A stretch of 44,487 nt of DNA from Anaerolineae bacterium (lineage in GTDB: Bacteria; Chloroflexota; Anaerolineae; B4-G1; SLSP01). The notes under the pieces are model-generated. The model saw nothing but the letters and a program-made list of their open reading frames with translations, searched no databases and was not told the DNA's origin. The DNA lies in the NCBI GenBank assembly GCA_026645815.1, contig JAPKMR010000030.1:1-44487 (forward strand). Reading direction: 5' to 3'. The position numbers were made by a program, and so were the translations under genes. Positions 17,838 to 25,893 of this stretch are shown here, piece by piece. Each line of letters begins with the position of its first letter. The stretch's first letter is position 1.

Positions 17838-18506
17838 TTAATGGGATTCTTCTAGCGGGGTGGGCAGGCGGAGTACGCGCTCAGCCCGGTCGAGTCCCCG
17901 GTTGGTGACAAAGGTCATGGCGAAATAGATCAAGGCACAAAGACTGTAGACGATGAAGGATTGATAAGTGCGGGCGGCTACTTGCTGGGAACGGCGCAAC
18001 AATTCTGCGAGTCCCACGGCATAGACCAATGAGGAATCTTTGATGACGATGGCGGCTTCGTTGGACCAGGAGGGGATGGCAAGCCGCAGCGCCTGGGGCA
18101 AGATAATCGCGGTGATGGCTTGCACCTGGCTCATTCCCAGGGCGCGCGCCGCCGTCATTTGCCCAGGTCCCACCGATTGAATGGCGCCGCGCAGCAACTC
18201 CATTTGATACGCGCTGCTGCAGAAGCCCAGGGCGATACATCCGGCGAGGAAGGGAGGAATCTTGATGACGGAGGAGATGCCGTAGAACAGGATGAAGAGC
18301 ACGACCAGTGAGGGCAAGCCACGCAGGACGACGCTATAGGCTTGCGCGAAACTTGAGGCGGCTTTGTTGCCATAGACGCGGAGTAATGCCAGGGGCAGAC
18401 CGATGAGAAAGCCGCTAATCAGGGCGAGAATGGTGATGGCGATGCTGAGCAGTGCGCCTTGGAGCAGATACGGTAGACTTCTGATGATATCGGGGAGTTT
18501 GTCCAT
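17838..18506 (-). CDS. Polar amino-acid ABC transporter permease, second subunit
   Basis: A 222-residue permease of the same family as the one at 16335-17051: LLQGALLSIAITILALISGFLIG, the motif VVLRGLPSLVVLFILFYG and the EAA loop ARALGMSQVQAITAIILPQALRLAIPSWSNE. The region SWSNEAAIVIKDSSLVYAVGL is nearly parallel to the other permease, consistent with an old duplication. ATG at 18506 follows AAGGAG. It starts 195 bases after the binding-protein gene; a terminator-like hairpin lies in that gap. Confidence 0.93.
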   Translation of the reverse strand: MDKLPDIIRSLPYLLQGALLSIAITILALISGFLIGLPLALLRVYGNKAASSFAQAYSVVLRGLPSLVVLFILFYGISSVIKIPPFLAGCIALGFCSSAYQMELLRGAIQSVGPGQMTAARALGMSQVQAITAIILPQALRLAIPSWSNEAAIVIKDSSLVYAVGLAELLRRSQQVAARTYQSFIVYSLCALIYFAMTFVTNRGLDRAERVLRLPTPLEESH

Positions 18507-18597
18507 TGAGCTCTCCTTACAGATTGGCTGCGTTGAAGGCGCCCCTTTTTTCGATCCTTGCCCCGGCGCTGCGCCGCCAGGGTGAGGCCAAGGGGTG

Positions 18598-18640
18598 GTT
18601 TTTCGCGCCGCGCCATCCCTGACGGCGCGGCGCGAAAAAC
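18598..18640. terminator. Terminator-like hairpin inside the ABC operon
   Basis: Arms of 17 bases (18598-18614 and 18624-18640) pair perfectly around a 9-base loop; one begins GTTTTTCGCG and the other ends CGCGAAAAAC. It sits after the binding-protein gene and before the permease gene, where partial termination would give more binding protein than transporter. Confidence 0.7.
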
Positions 18641-18701
18641 GCTGATAAGAGTGCTTTCTGGCGAAGGTGTGGTCCGCCCAGAAAGGTGTTCCCGTTACAG
18701 C

Positions 18702-20291
18702 TTATTCGATGGCGCCCAGGTATTGATCGGCTACTTGCTCGATGAAGCCATCATCCAGCATTTCCTGGATGACCTGGTTGAGATGCCATTGCAATCCCGC
18801 TGCGCCTTCGCGCACCGCAACGGCCATGTTCTCACCGGCGAGGTTCTGCTCGAGCGCCATGGTGATGCCGCCCTGCGCGATGTAGGCTTTGGCAGCGTAG
18901 TAATCCATGGCGACCACATCCACGCGACCGTTCTTGAGGTCGGCGATGGCGAGCTCAGCGCGCTCGTAGCGGGAGATGTCGGCATCCTGCGACTTGCCGG
19001 CGGCGACGAGGTTGTCCTGAACCCAGGTCTCGTGGAGGGTGCCCGCTTGCACGCCGATTTTCTTACCCGCCATATCGTCGGCGGTGTTGATGACGAGGGT
19101 GGAGCCTTCCTTTACCAGGATGGCATCGGTGCCGATGTGGTAGTTGATGGTGAAGTCCACTTCCTTATCGCGCTCGGCGGTGGCGGACATGGCGGCGATG
19201 ATGCCGTCAATCTGATTGCCCTTGAGGGCGGCGATCAAGCCATCGAAGCTGATGTCCTTGAGCTCGATCTCCAGACCGAGGCGCTTGCCGATCTCGCGGA
19301 TGATGATCATATCGAAGCCGTCGAAATCGTTTTGTTCGTTGATGAATTCGAAGGGCGGGTAGTCGGCTGAAGTGCCGATGACCATCTTGCCGGCGGCGAC
19401 GATGGCTTCCCATTCGGCATCGGTGACTTCCGGATCTGCTTCTTCCTCGATGACCTCACCGCCAAGGTAGGTCTCTGCCATCTGGCTGATGGTGCCGTCA
19501 TCCCACATCTGCTGGATTACGGTGTCCAGCTGCTCCTGAAGGCGCGAGGAGCCTTCGCGCACGGCAATAGCCATGTTTTCGCCGGAGAGGTTCTGCTCGA
19601 GCGCCATGGTGACGCCACCCTGGGCGACATAGGCTTTGGCGGCGAAGTAGTCCATCGCGACCACTTCCACGCGACCGTTCTTGAGGTCGGCGATGGCGAG
19701 CTCGGCGCGTTCGTAGCGGGAGATGTCGGCTTCCTGCGACTTGCCGGCGGCGACGAGGTTGTCCTGAACCCAGGTTTCGTGGAGGGTGCCCGCCTGCACG
19801 CCGATTTTCTTGCCCGCCATATCCTCGGCGGTGTTGATGACGAGGGTGGAGCCTTCCTTCACCAGGATGGCGTCGGTGCCGACGTAGTAGTTCATGGTGA
19901 AGTCCACTTCCTTGTCGCGCTCGGCGGTGGCGGACATGGCGGCGATGATGCCGTCAATCTGATTGCCCTTGAGGGCGGCGATCAGGCCATCGAAGCTGAT
20001 GTCCTTGAGCTCGATCTCCAAACCGAGGCGCTTGCCGACCTCACGAATGACAACCATGTCAAAGCCGTCAAAGTCGTTTTGTTCGTTGATGAACTCGAAG
20101 GGTGGGTAATCGGCTGAAGTGCCGACGACCATCTTGCCGGCGGCTTGAATGCGGCCCCAATCGTCATCAATGGGCGCTTCAGTCGTGGGAGCGGGGGTTT
20201 GGGTTTCGGGCGCGGGCGTGGCATTGCACGCACTCGCCAGTAACGCCAACATTGCCATTAGGGACAGAACCAAATACCAGCTGCGTTTCAT
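18702..20291 (-). CDS. ABC-transporter substrate-binding lipoprotein with two tandem binding domains
   Basis: About 529 residues: lipoprotein signal peptide MKRSWYLVLSLMAMLALLASAC, Thr/Pro/Glu linker, and two family-3 (amino-acid type) binding domains in tandem. Domain 1 begins DDDWGRIQAAGKMVVGTSAD and ends YLGGE; domain 2 begins DAEWEAIVAAGKMVIGTSAD and ends YLGAIE. Both hold YPPFEFINEQNDFDGFDM, ELKDISFDGLIAALKGNQID, and KIGVQAGTLHETWV. The copies differ at a minority of positions, and the DNA repeats with a period of 747 bases. ATG at 20291 follows AGAAGGAG; an upstream ATG in the same frame has no SD. Ligand-contact residues are kept in both copies, so both may bind. It feeds the permeases downstream. 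Confidence 0.93.
   Translation of the reverse strand: MKRSWYLVLSLMAMLALLASACNATPAPETQTPAPTTEAPIDDDWGRIQAAGKMVVGTSADYPPFEFINEQNDFDGFDMVVIREVGKRLGLEIELKDISFDGLIAALKGNQIDGIIAAMSATAERDKEVDFTMNYYVGTDAILVKEGSTLVINTAEDMAGKKIGVQAGTLHETWVQDNLVAAGKSQEADISRYERAELAIADLKNGRVEVVAMDYFAAKAYVAQGGVTMALEQNLSGENMAIAVREGSSRLQEQLDTVIQQMWDDGTISQMAETYLGGEVIEEEADPEVTDAEWEAIVAAGKMVIGTSADYPPFEFINEQNDFDGFDMIIIREIGKRLGLEIELKDISFDGLIAALKGNQIDGIIAAMSATAERDKEVDFTINYHIGTDAILVKEGSTLVINTADDMAGKKIGVQAGTLHETWVQDNLVAAGKSQDADISRYERAELAIADLKNGRVDVVAMDYYAAKAYIAQGGITMALEQNLAGENMAVAVREGAAGLQWHLNQVIQEMLDDGFIEQVADQYLGAIE
18711..20180. repeat. Intragenic tandem duplication, period 747 bp
   Basis: Two consecutive copies of the binding-domain sequence, each about 720-740 bases, lie inside the lipoprotein gene (about 18711-19460 and 19461-20180). 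Matching landmarks such as GTTGTCCTGA (19011 and 19758) and TCGGCTGAAG (19363 and 20110) are exactly 747 bases apart, a multiple of three, so the frame is kept. Confidence 0.85.
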
Positions 20292-20326
20292 CTTTGATAC
20301 TCCTTCTGTTTGCAATCTGAGGTGAA

Positions 20327-20362
20327 ACATGCAGTTCCAGCACGGGCTGGGTTGCTGCATGT
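20327..20362. promoter_or_regulatory. Dyad at the start of the binding-protein message
   Basis: ACATGCAG (20327-20334) and CTGCATGT (20355-20362) enclose a second inverted pair, CCAGC/GCTGG. It lies right where the message of the binding-protein gene should begin, so it may be an operator or a 5' stem-loop. Confidence 0.55.
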
Positions 20363-20366
20363 CTTT

Positions 20367-20394
20367 ATGGTACTCAAAGCGGGGCTGCTGTCAA
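20367..20394 (-). promoter_or_regulatory. Putative promoter of the amino-acid ABC operon
   Basis: On the minus strand TTGACA (20389-20394) and TACCAT (20367-20372) with a 16-base spacer, about 75 bases upstream of the lipoprotein start. The -10 matches only 4 of 6 bases. Confidence 0.5.
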
Positions 20395-20460
20395 GTGGGA
20401 AAGCCGGAAGGGAAGGGACGCTGATGAACGCAGATGACGCAGATTAAGAAGGGATGCTGG

Positions 20461-20503
20461 TTGATTTTTGGCGGCGAGGCCTTGCCTCGCCGCCAAAAAT
20501 CAA
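20461..20503. terminator. Perfect hairpin between divergent genes
   Basis: Two 20-base arms (20461-20480, 20484-20503), loop CTT, starting TTGATTTTTGG and ending CCAAAAATCAA. The following TGCGCCCTGG resembles the sequence that flanks the 9076 and 33212 hairpins, so it may be a diverged relative of the 96-bp element. It stands in a divergent region and so cannot end either neighbouring transcript in the normal way; it may insulate the two. Confidence 0.7.
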
Positions 20504-20596
20504 TTCTCTCCTGCGCCCTGGCGAACTCGCTGATTTGGCGGAACGCGGTATACTAGGGCGTTGTATGTGATGTGGAAGGCGTTCAGAGGAGATTGC

Positions 20597-21115
20597 ATGC
20601 AGATACGAATCCTGGATGAACAGCACAATGCCGTGAGCTGGGAGATGCGCTGGCCTTTGGTCCAGGTGGGGGCGGGGCTGCTGGTGGGCATGGTTTTGTT
20701 GGCGATGCCGCTGTTGTTTGTGCACCATGCGCTGCGCTGGTACCTGATTGCCGGTGTGGTGCTGGTGGCGCTGGGAGTGGCGCTAGCGGTGGCGCTCACG
20801 ACGCCGCTATGGGAGCGCGGCGCGGTGGAGCGCACACCCGAGGGAGGCACGGTGAGCCGTGAGCGGCGGTGGTTGTTGCGCCGGGCGCCAGAGCTCTGGG
20901 AGGCGCCGCTGGCGGCATTTTCCGGCGTGGGTGTGGCGAGTCGCATCACGGAGGAGACCGATGGGGCTACGACTTCCGTGGCGCGTGTGTGGTTGCGTTC
21001 AACGGAGGGGGAAGCCATCCAGGCGCTGACCGGTTGGGCAAGCCCATCTTCGGCGCAGACGCTGGCGGAGAGCTTTGCCAAGGCGGCACGGCTTTCGCTG
21101 GAAGGTCCTGGCTGA
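20597..21115 (+). CDS. Small membrane protein of unknown function
   Basis: A 172-residue protein with two membrane segments (about residues 21-43, VQVGAGLLVGMVLLAMPLLFVHH, and 46-65, RWYLIAGVVLVALGVALAV) and a soluble C-terminal part with alternating hydrophobic residues (APLAAFSGVGVASRI, TTSVARVWLRSTEGEAIQAL) that could be a small beta-barrel. I do not recognise the family. I chose ATG 20597 (MQIRILDEQHN) because AGAGGAG sits 5 bases before it; an earlier ATG at 20561 has none. A -10-like TATACT lies at 20549-20554 without a clear -35. It is 55 bases upstream of recO and probably in its message. Confidence 0.75.
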   Translation: MQIRILDEQHNAVSWEMRWPLVQVGAGLLVGMVLLAMPLLFVHHALRWYLIAGVVLVALGVALAVALTTPLWERGAVERTPEGGTVSRERRWLLRRAPELWEAPLAAFSGVGVASRITEETDGATTSVARVWLRSTEGEAIQALTGWASPSSAQTLAESFAKAARLSLEGPG

Positions 21116-21170
21116 GGACAGCCCATACTCCGGCGTTTTCTTGATGCTGTAATGGTTGTATGAAGGTCTG

Positions 21171-22088
21171 ATGGGACGCGCGAAGCTTTACCAACTGGAT
21201 GCGATTATATTGGAGCGCCGGGATCACGGTGAAGCCGACCGCGTGCTGAAGGTGCTGGCGGCGGATGGGCGCCATGATTTGCTGGCGCACGGGGTGCGCA
21301 AACCGCGTTCCCGCAAAACGGGGCATCTGGAGCTCTTCTGCCGGGCGCGCATGTTGGTCTCGCGCGTGCAGAATTCGTGGGATATCATCAGCCAGGCGGA
21401 GGCGGTGGAGCTGTGGGGGAAGCTGCGCGAGGACTTCGTCCGTGGCACCTACGCGCGGCACGTCGCCGAGCTGGTGTTGCGCTTTTTTGAGGGTGAGACG
21501 GAACCGGCGCTCTTCGAACTGGTGTGCAAGACGCTTGCGCTATTGGAGGAGACGCCGGAACCGGAGCGCCTGTTGCGCTGGTATGAGCAGCAGCTGCTCG
21601 GACTGGCGGGCTTCCGCCCGGAGTGGCGGATGTGTGTGGGGGAGCGCGCCGGGCAACCCTGCCGCGCGCCCTTGCGTCCACGGCCTGAGGATGACCATTC
21701 CTACGGTATAGATTTCGAGCGGGGCGGGGCGCTGTGCCCGGAATGCGCGGCTCAGGTCGCCGGTGCGAACGGTGGGCTGCTTTCGCCGAGTGCGCTTTCG
21801 TGGTTGCAGGCGCTGCAGCGGGAGGATTTTGCGGCGCTGGTCGCGCTGCCTTTTCCGGCGCGGACGGCGGGGGAGTTGGCGCGCCAGATGGAGCGCTATA
21901 TCTCCTATCATCTGGAGCGCCGTTTGGCGGCGCTGCGTATGATGCGGGAGTACCGGCGGGAATACCGGCAGGAGTCCCGTGCGGACGCGGGGCAGGGGAG
22001 GGACGCGGAGCGTTCAGAATCGTTGAACGGCGACCTGGAGGGCGGTCCAGGGGACGGTCCAGAGGACGACTACGGGACATCCTCGTAA
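21171..22088 (+). CDS. recO: DNA repair protein RecO
   Basis: Recombination mediator that anneals single strands and, with RecR, loads RecA. About 305 residues: N-terminal OB fold (LYQLDAIILERRDHGEADRVLKVLAADGRHDLLAHGVRKPRSR, with a basic DNA-binding face), then a helical region and a zinc site (C in MCVGERAGQPC, then CPECAAQ, about residues 155-188). The C-terminal 40 residues are a charged Arg/Glu/Asp/Gly tail beyond the usual fold. ATG 21171 is preceded by GAAGG; an earlier TTG at 21156 is less likely. It follows the small membrane protein gene and precedes the acetyltransferase. Confidence 0.93.
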   Translation: MGRAKLYQLDAIILERRDHGEADRVLKVLAADGRHDLLAHGVRKPRSRKTGHLELFCRARMLVSRVQNSWDIISQAEAVELWGKLREDFVRGTYARHVAELVLRFFEGETEPALFELVCKTLALLEETPEPERLLRWYEQQLLGLAGFRPEWRMCVGERAGQPCRAPLRPRPEDDHSYGIDFERGGALCPECAAQVAGANGGLLSPSALSWLQALQREDFAALVALPFPARTAGELARQMERYISYHLERRLAALRMMREYRREYRQESRADAGQGRDAERSESLNGDLEGGPGDGPEDDYGTSS

Positions 22089-22196
22089 CGGCATTTTGCC
22101 GCGCTCGAATTGCAGGGGAAAGAGAGCGCCTTTTCGCTTTCTCTCCAGGCGTAGCGGCCCTTTCGCTGTATCACTTTTTTTCGCCAGGAGGGCATT

Positions 22197-22781
22197 ATGG
22201 GAACAGACTCATTTATCGCTCCAGAACGGTGGGTGACGCCGGATTTTGTGGTGCGCGGTTATCAGCTGGGGGATGGCGTCTTGCTCGCCGAGGCGGTCAA
22301 TGCCTCTTTTGAGCACCTGACGACCTTCATGCCCTGGGCGAAGCCCTATCAGAGCGTGGAGGAATCGGAGCTGATTGTCCGGCGCTTTCACGGGCGGTAT
22401 CTCCTGAATGCGGATTTCGTGCTGGGCATTTTCAGCGCGGATGAGGGCAAGTTGCTGGGTGGCAGCGGTTTTCATCTGCGGGAAGGTGGGCTGGCGGAGC
22501 GCTCGGCGGAAATCGGCATGTGGATTCGCGCCGAAGCTGCCGGCAAGGGTTTGGGCACGGCGGTGTTGAAGGCGCTGTTGGCCTGGGGCTTCACGGAATG
22601 GCCCTGGGAGCGTCTGGCGTGGCACTGCGATGGGCGCAATCTGGCGAGTCGTCGCACCGCGGAGAAGGCGGGAATGGCCCACGAAGGGGTCTTGCGCCAG
22701 CATTCGCTGATGCCTGATGGTTCGCGTAGGGATACGGTGCTCTTCGCGATGTTGAAAGAAGAATGGGAGCGCAATCACTAA
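22197..22781 (+). CDS. GNAT-family N-acetyltransferase (RimJ/RimL type)
   Basis: A 194-residue acetyltransferase transferring acetyl from acetyl-CoA to an amine, probably a protein N-terminus or a small molecule. The fold markers are present: IGMWIRAEAAGKGLGTAVLKALLAWGF (acetyl-CoA loop RxxGxG region, about residues 104-130), then WHCDGRNLASRRTAEKAGMAHEGVLRQ and a closing RRDTVLFAMLKEEW. The substrate cannot be read. ATG 22197 has AGGAGG at 22187-22192. It is the last gene before a double hairpin. Confidence 0.9.
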   Translation: MGTDSFIAPERWVTPDFVVRGYQLGDGVLLAEAVNASFEHLTTFMPWAKPYQSVEESELIVRRFHGRYLLNADFVLGIFSADEGKLLGGSGFHLREGGLAERSAEIGMWIRAEAAGKGLGTAVLKALLAWGFTEWPWERLAWHCDGRNLASRRTAEKAGMAHEGVLRQHSLMPDGSRRDTVLFAMLKEEWERNH

Positions 22782-22785
22782 GAAC

Positions 22786-22826
22786 GGTTTTTTGGGCGAC
22801 GCGCGCAGCGCGTCGCCCAAAAAACC
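22786..22826. terminator. Perfect terminator hairpin after the acetyltransferase
   Basis: Arms of 19 bases (22786-22804, 22808-22826) with loop GCA; it begins GGTTTTTTGGGC and ends GCCCAAAAAACC. It lies 5 bases beyond the stop codon. Confidence 0.8.
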
Positions 22827-22868
22827 TGGAAATCATCCCCTGAAAGTCAATTAAGAGGTAGTTTTTTT

Positions 22869-22901
22869 GTGATTTTTGCGGGCTGCGCCCACAAAAATCA
22901 C
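22869..22901. terminator. Second hairpin, one mismatch
   Basis: Arms 22869-22883 and 22887-22901 (loop TGC) start GTGATTTTTG and end CAAAAATCAC, as in the 9076 element. One position is unpaired or G-U like. It lies about 40 bases after the first hairpin. Nothing else is seen in 22902-23017. Confidence 0.65.
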
Positions 22902-23017
22902 ACTTGCGGGGGAAGGCACAGAGGTTTTTTCGAGCTATCTAGCCAGTTTTGCCACTGTAGAAAAAAACGGCTCCAATGTTGCGCCTTATGAGTTTTCAGA
23001 ATTTAAACCGGTAATAA

Positions 23018-23300
23018 GGTAGCACAAGCTTTTTCAGACGTCCCTACGGGACGTGACTTGTGGTCTACATGGCTGTACAGGCACTAAAGTGCCTGCCTAC
23101 TTTCAAACGTCCCTACGGGACGAGGGGCACGGCGCGCCTACCGTTCGAGATGGGTTGCGGTCCGAAGTTGGAAGACCCTTCGACTTCGCTCAGGGCAGGC
23201 TCCTTCGACTTCGCTCAGGGCAGGCTCCTTCGACTCCGCTTCACTTCGCTGCGCTCTGTTTCGCTCTCCTTCGACTGCGCTCAGGACAAGCTGCTCAGGG
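23018..23300 (+). repeat. Composite palindromic repeat element, copy 1
   Basis: A noncoding mosaic: GGTAGCACAAGCTT, two CGTCCCTACGGGACG palindromes, a CAGGCACT...AGTGCCTG hairpin, and two direct copies of CCTTCGACTTCGCTCAGGGC with a third variant (CCTTCGACTGCGCTCAGGAC). The same blocks in the same order appear in opposite orientation at 44139-44442. The CCTTCGACTxCGCTCAGG type resembles dispersed repeats I have met in related genomes. The gap from 23301 to 23422 shows nothing else. Confidence 0.8.
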
Positions 23301-23422
23301 TGACGGGTTGTGTGGGGTGAGGGGTCGTGCGGGGTGAGGAGTGGCGGGAAGGTATACCGAAGGTAACTTTGAAAGTTCATAAGTCCGCTGGCGAAATTGT
23401 GAACGGGCATGGGGCAAGGAAA

Positions 23423-23459
23423 ACAGACTCCCGCAACGGGAAGCGTTGCGGGAGTCTGT
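23423..23459 (-). terminator. Terminator of the TadE/VWA operon
   Basis: Arms of 16 bases (23423-23438, 23444-23459) with a 5-base loop, and GTTTTCC following on the minus strand. It lies 20 bases after the stop of the VWA gene. Confidence 0.85.
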
Positions 23460-23478
23460 CAGACCTTGTTGGGCGGGC

Positions 23479-25788
23479 TTATTGCACCAGGCGTAGGAAA
23501 ATGCGTTCGTAGAGCTCGTCGAAAATAGCATCCAACTGTTCGGGACGTGGTGCATGGCGATGAACGCCGCCCGTAGTTTCAGCTACCGCTGCCATCAACT
23601 CGGTATCGGCTGTGGCGCCCAGTGTGATGCTGTAGATGACGATACCATTGTCGCGGGCTTGTCTGGCGTAGAAAATCGCGCAGTCCTTGGCGCGGTCGCG
23701 GTTCAGATCGCCTGTGCGAATGGGCCATAGCTGTTGGGCATAGCATATTGAATCTACACCACTTAGTGTGTTCGTTTCCCCATCCGTCATCACAATCATG
23801 ATGTGCGCAGCGCCGGGACGTCCGTAATTCTGTTGTCCGCCAATAACGCGGTTGCTCAGAACATCAATACCTAGCATAATGCCGTGCGCGATGTTAGTGC
23901 CGCCGCTAGCATTTGTGCTATCCAGGTTGGCGATGACCGTACTCTCGATGATATTACTGCTTTTACCGAGGTCTGGATCATAACCGGCAATACAGGTGTC
24001 CACACCGCGCCGGCGCAAACATTCCAACCGGTTTCGGATGGTGGCGTTCGAGTTGTAACTGACATAGCCAATCTGATCGTAGCGCGGGTCCAATCGGCGC
24101 ACAAAGTTCTTGGCTGCTTCGACTGAGGCGCGCATGGGCTGCTCATCATCGTATAAATTGTCGAGATACCGTTCTTGTGGGTTGACTTGTCCGGTGCAGA
24201 TTGGGCGACGATTATCAATGGGGCTGGGAGAGCCGCCGAAACGCGCATCGCAGGGATCGCAAGCATAGCCGGTGCGGTTGTTATCAACCTGCCCTCCGCG
24301 CAACACGTTGTTAACGATGCCGGAATAGCCGGAGGCGATTCCGGTCTCGCGTCCACGAATCGAATCGCCGTTTGAATAGGTGAAAAAGTTGGCGGGGTTG
24401 CGGTCATCATTCGTGATAATAATGCGATCTACAGCCGTACCAGGCCCGCCCGCCCACAGATTCAGTGTATAGGTCTCATTCCGCGTCAGTGTTTGGCTTG
24501 TGGATCCTGTACCCCCCTGACTACCAGAGTTGCCGGAGCCTTCGCGCAGCCTGTGCCAGGTCCATCCATCAGATTTGGCGCCGTTGGTGTAATCGCTGTT
24601 GCGATTCATATACAAGCGCCCTTTCGGCGTGCCGTTAATACCCCAGTGCAGTGTGCGGTTTTGTCCGTTGCTATCAACGTTGTTGTCGCCGCCTTGTGCC
24701 CTTACCCAGATGTACCAACTGCCAGTTGTGGGCACAGTGAACTCGTAGTCTACCTGTGGCGCCGGTCGAGGTCCACCCCAGGCATTAATTTCATCACTGC
24801 GGCGGCATATAAAGCCCTCTAGCAGATCGTCCCAGGTGCAAGGCACGCCGGTGCCGTCACTAGAGACGTGGGTACGTGAGGGTCGGTGTTGAATGTAGCT
24901 TCCAATGTTGTCACGTCCATAAGCCCCAGCGTCTCCCATATAGCTGGTATTGGACTGTCCGCCATTGCGCTGGACGGCCCAGTAAGTATCACCAATGTTG
25001 TAGAGTCTGCGTTCGTAGGCGTTGTTGGTAAAGGTGTATTCTTCTGCCTCGATGACAAAGTATTGTTTTGAACTATAAGTCAAAGGTGCATTGCCTGCGC
25101 AGTGGTCCGGCGTCCCATCGCGATTACTGTCCCACGGCAAAGGGTAAGTGGTGCCCTGTGGGTAAAGCAGGTCGTCATCTTTGGCCCAACAACCATAGCA
25201 GATGGTATCAAATTCCATCGAACCGGAGTTATCGAAGACCAGCGCGATATCGAGCTGGTTGATGTTCTCCCCAACGGCGACACCTTGCACGGGAATATCC
25301 ATAAAATTGAAGATGCGCATGAAGAAGACCCCCACGCGTTCGGTCACCTCAATTCGGATACGACTGGAGGTGTTCATCGGGTTTGGTCGCTCCATGTCGC
25401 GATAATCGCTGGTATTAATGCGAATAGTCCGGAGGGCATTTTCGGGACCGAGAATAAGTTGGTCCGACGCACCGATATTGATCTCTACGCGTGTGTCTGC
25501 CAGGTCGTCGCAGTAGTAGTTGGTCCCGCCGGTGGCAACTTGTAATCCGCACCCATAATCATTCTCTTCGAGATATTCCAGGGCGCGGATAATGGCGGCA
25601 TTTTCTAGCGGTAGCTCTGCTGCTGCTGCCAGGGCTGCGGCATCCGCTGCACGGCGTATGCGAATCCGCTCGACAAAGGCTAGCCCCAGGTCTATTGCCA
25701 GTCCTACGAATCCGATTAGCGCGAAGATGGCGAAGGCAACGATAATGAGGCTCTGCCCCTTTTCATTGCGTAAAAAGCGCTTTTTCAT
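23479..25788 (-). CDS. TadG-like anchored protein with a von Willebrand A domain interrupted by a carbohydrate-binding-like insert
   Basis: About 769 residues. Residues 1-60 carry the TadG/pilus-type N-terminus (EKGQSLIIVAFAIFALIGFVGLAIDLGLAFVERIRIRRAADAAA). A VWA domain starts with LDIALVFDNSGSM (MIDAS DxSxS, about 186-190). It then breaks off: about 370 residues follow, including a CBM6/35-like stretch (VIEAEEYTFTNN to YTLNLWAGGPGTAVDRIIITND, about 245-460). It resumes at MRASVEAAKNFVRRLDPRYDQIGYVSYNS (about 551-579) and continues with IMIVMTDGETN (about 665-675). So the fold may bind a ligand through an inserted lectin-like module. ATG 25788 follows AGGAG; the upstream ATG 25830 has no SD. 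Last gene of the operon. Confidence 0.85.
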   Translation of the reverse strand: MKKRFLRNEKGQSLIIVAFAIFALIGFVGLAIDLGLAFVERIRIRRAADAAALAAAAELPLENAAIIRALEYLEENDYGCGLQVATGGTNYYCDDLADTRVEINIGASDQLILGPENALRTIRINTSDYRDMERPNPMNTSSRIRIEVTERVGVFFMRIFNFMDIPVQGVAVGENINQLDIALVFDNSGSMEFDTICYGCWAKDDDLLYPQGTTYPLPWDSNRDGTPDHCAGNAPLTYSSKQYFVIEAEEYTFTNNAYERRLYNIGDTYWAVQRNGGQSNTSYMGDAGAYGRDNIGSYIQHRPSRTHVSSDGTGVPCTWDDLLEGFICRRSDEINAWGGPRPAPQVDYEFTVPTTGSWYIWVRAQGGDNNVDSNGQNRTLHWGINGTPKGRLYMNRNSDYTNGAKSDGWTWHRLREGSGNSGSQGGTGSTSQTLTRNETYTLNLWAGGPGTAVDRIIITNDDRNPANFFTYSNGDSIRGRETGIASGYSGIVNNVLRGGQVDNNRTGYACDPCDARFGGSPSPIDNRRPICTGQVNPQERYLDNLYDDEQPMRASVEAAKNFVRRLDPRYDQIGYVSYNSNATIRNRLECLRRRGVDTCIAGYDPDLGKSSNIIESTVIANLDSTNASGGTNIAHGIMLGIDVLSNRVIGGQQNYGRPGAAHIMIVMTDGETNTLSGVDSICYAQQLWPIRTGDLNRDRAKDCAIFYARQARDNGIVIYSITLGATADTELMAAVAETTGGVHRHAPRPEQLDAIFDELYERIFLRLVQ

Positions 25789-25893
25789 GTTTTGCTCTCC
25801 TGCCTTCTGTCTATGGCTTTTCTTTGCCATGGTTTAGTTTGGACAAGGTTCCTATGTGCTTGTTGGGGTGCTTACTCAGGATATCGTGATCCC

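Noticed and set aside
22089..22105. CGGCATTTTGCCG hairpin right after recO as a terminator
   Set aside because: Only 5 pairs and no U-run; a similar short hairpin also occurs at about 44108. The downstream acetyltransferase is probably cotranscribed.
23018..23300. CRISPR array
   Set aside because: Repeats are adjacent palindromes with variant units and no regular unique spacers; no cas gene is nearby.
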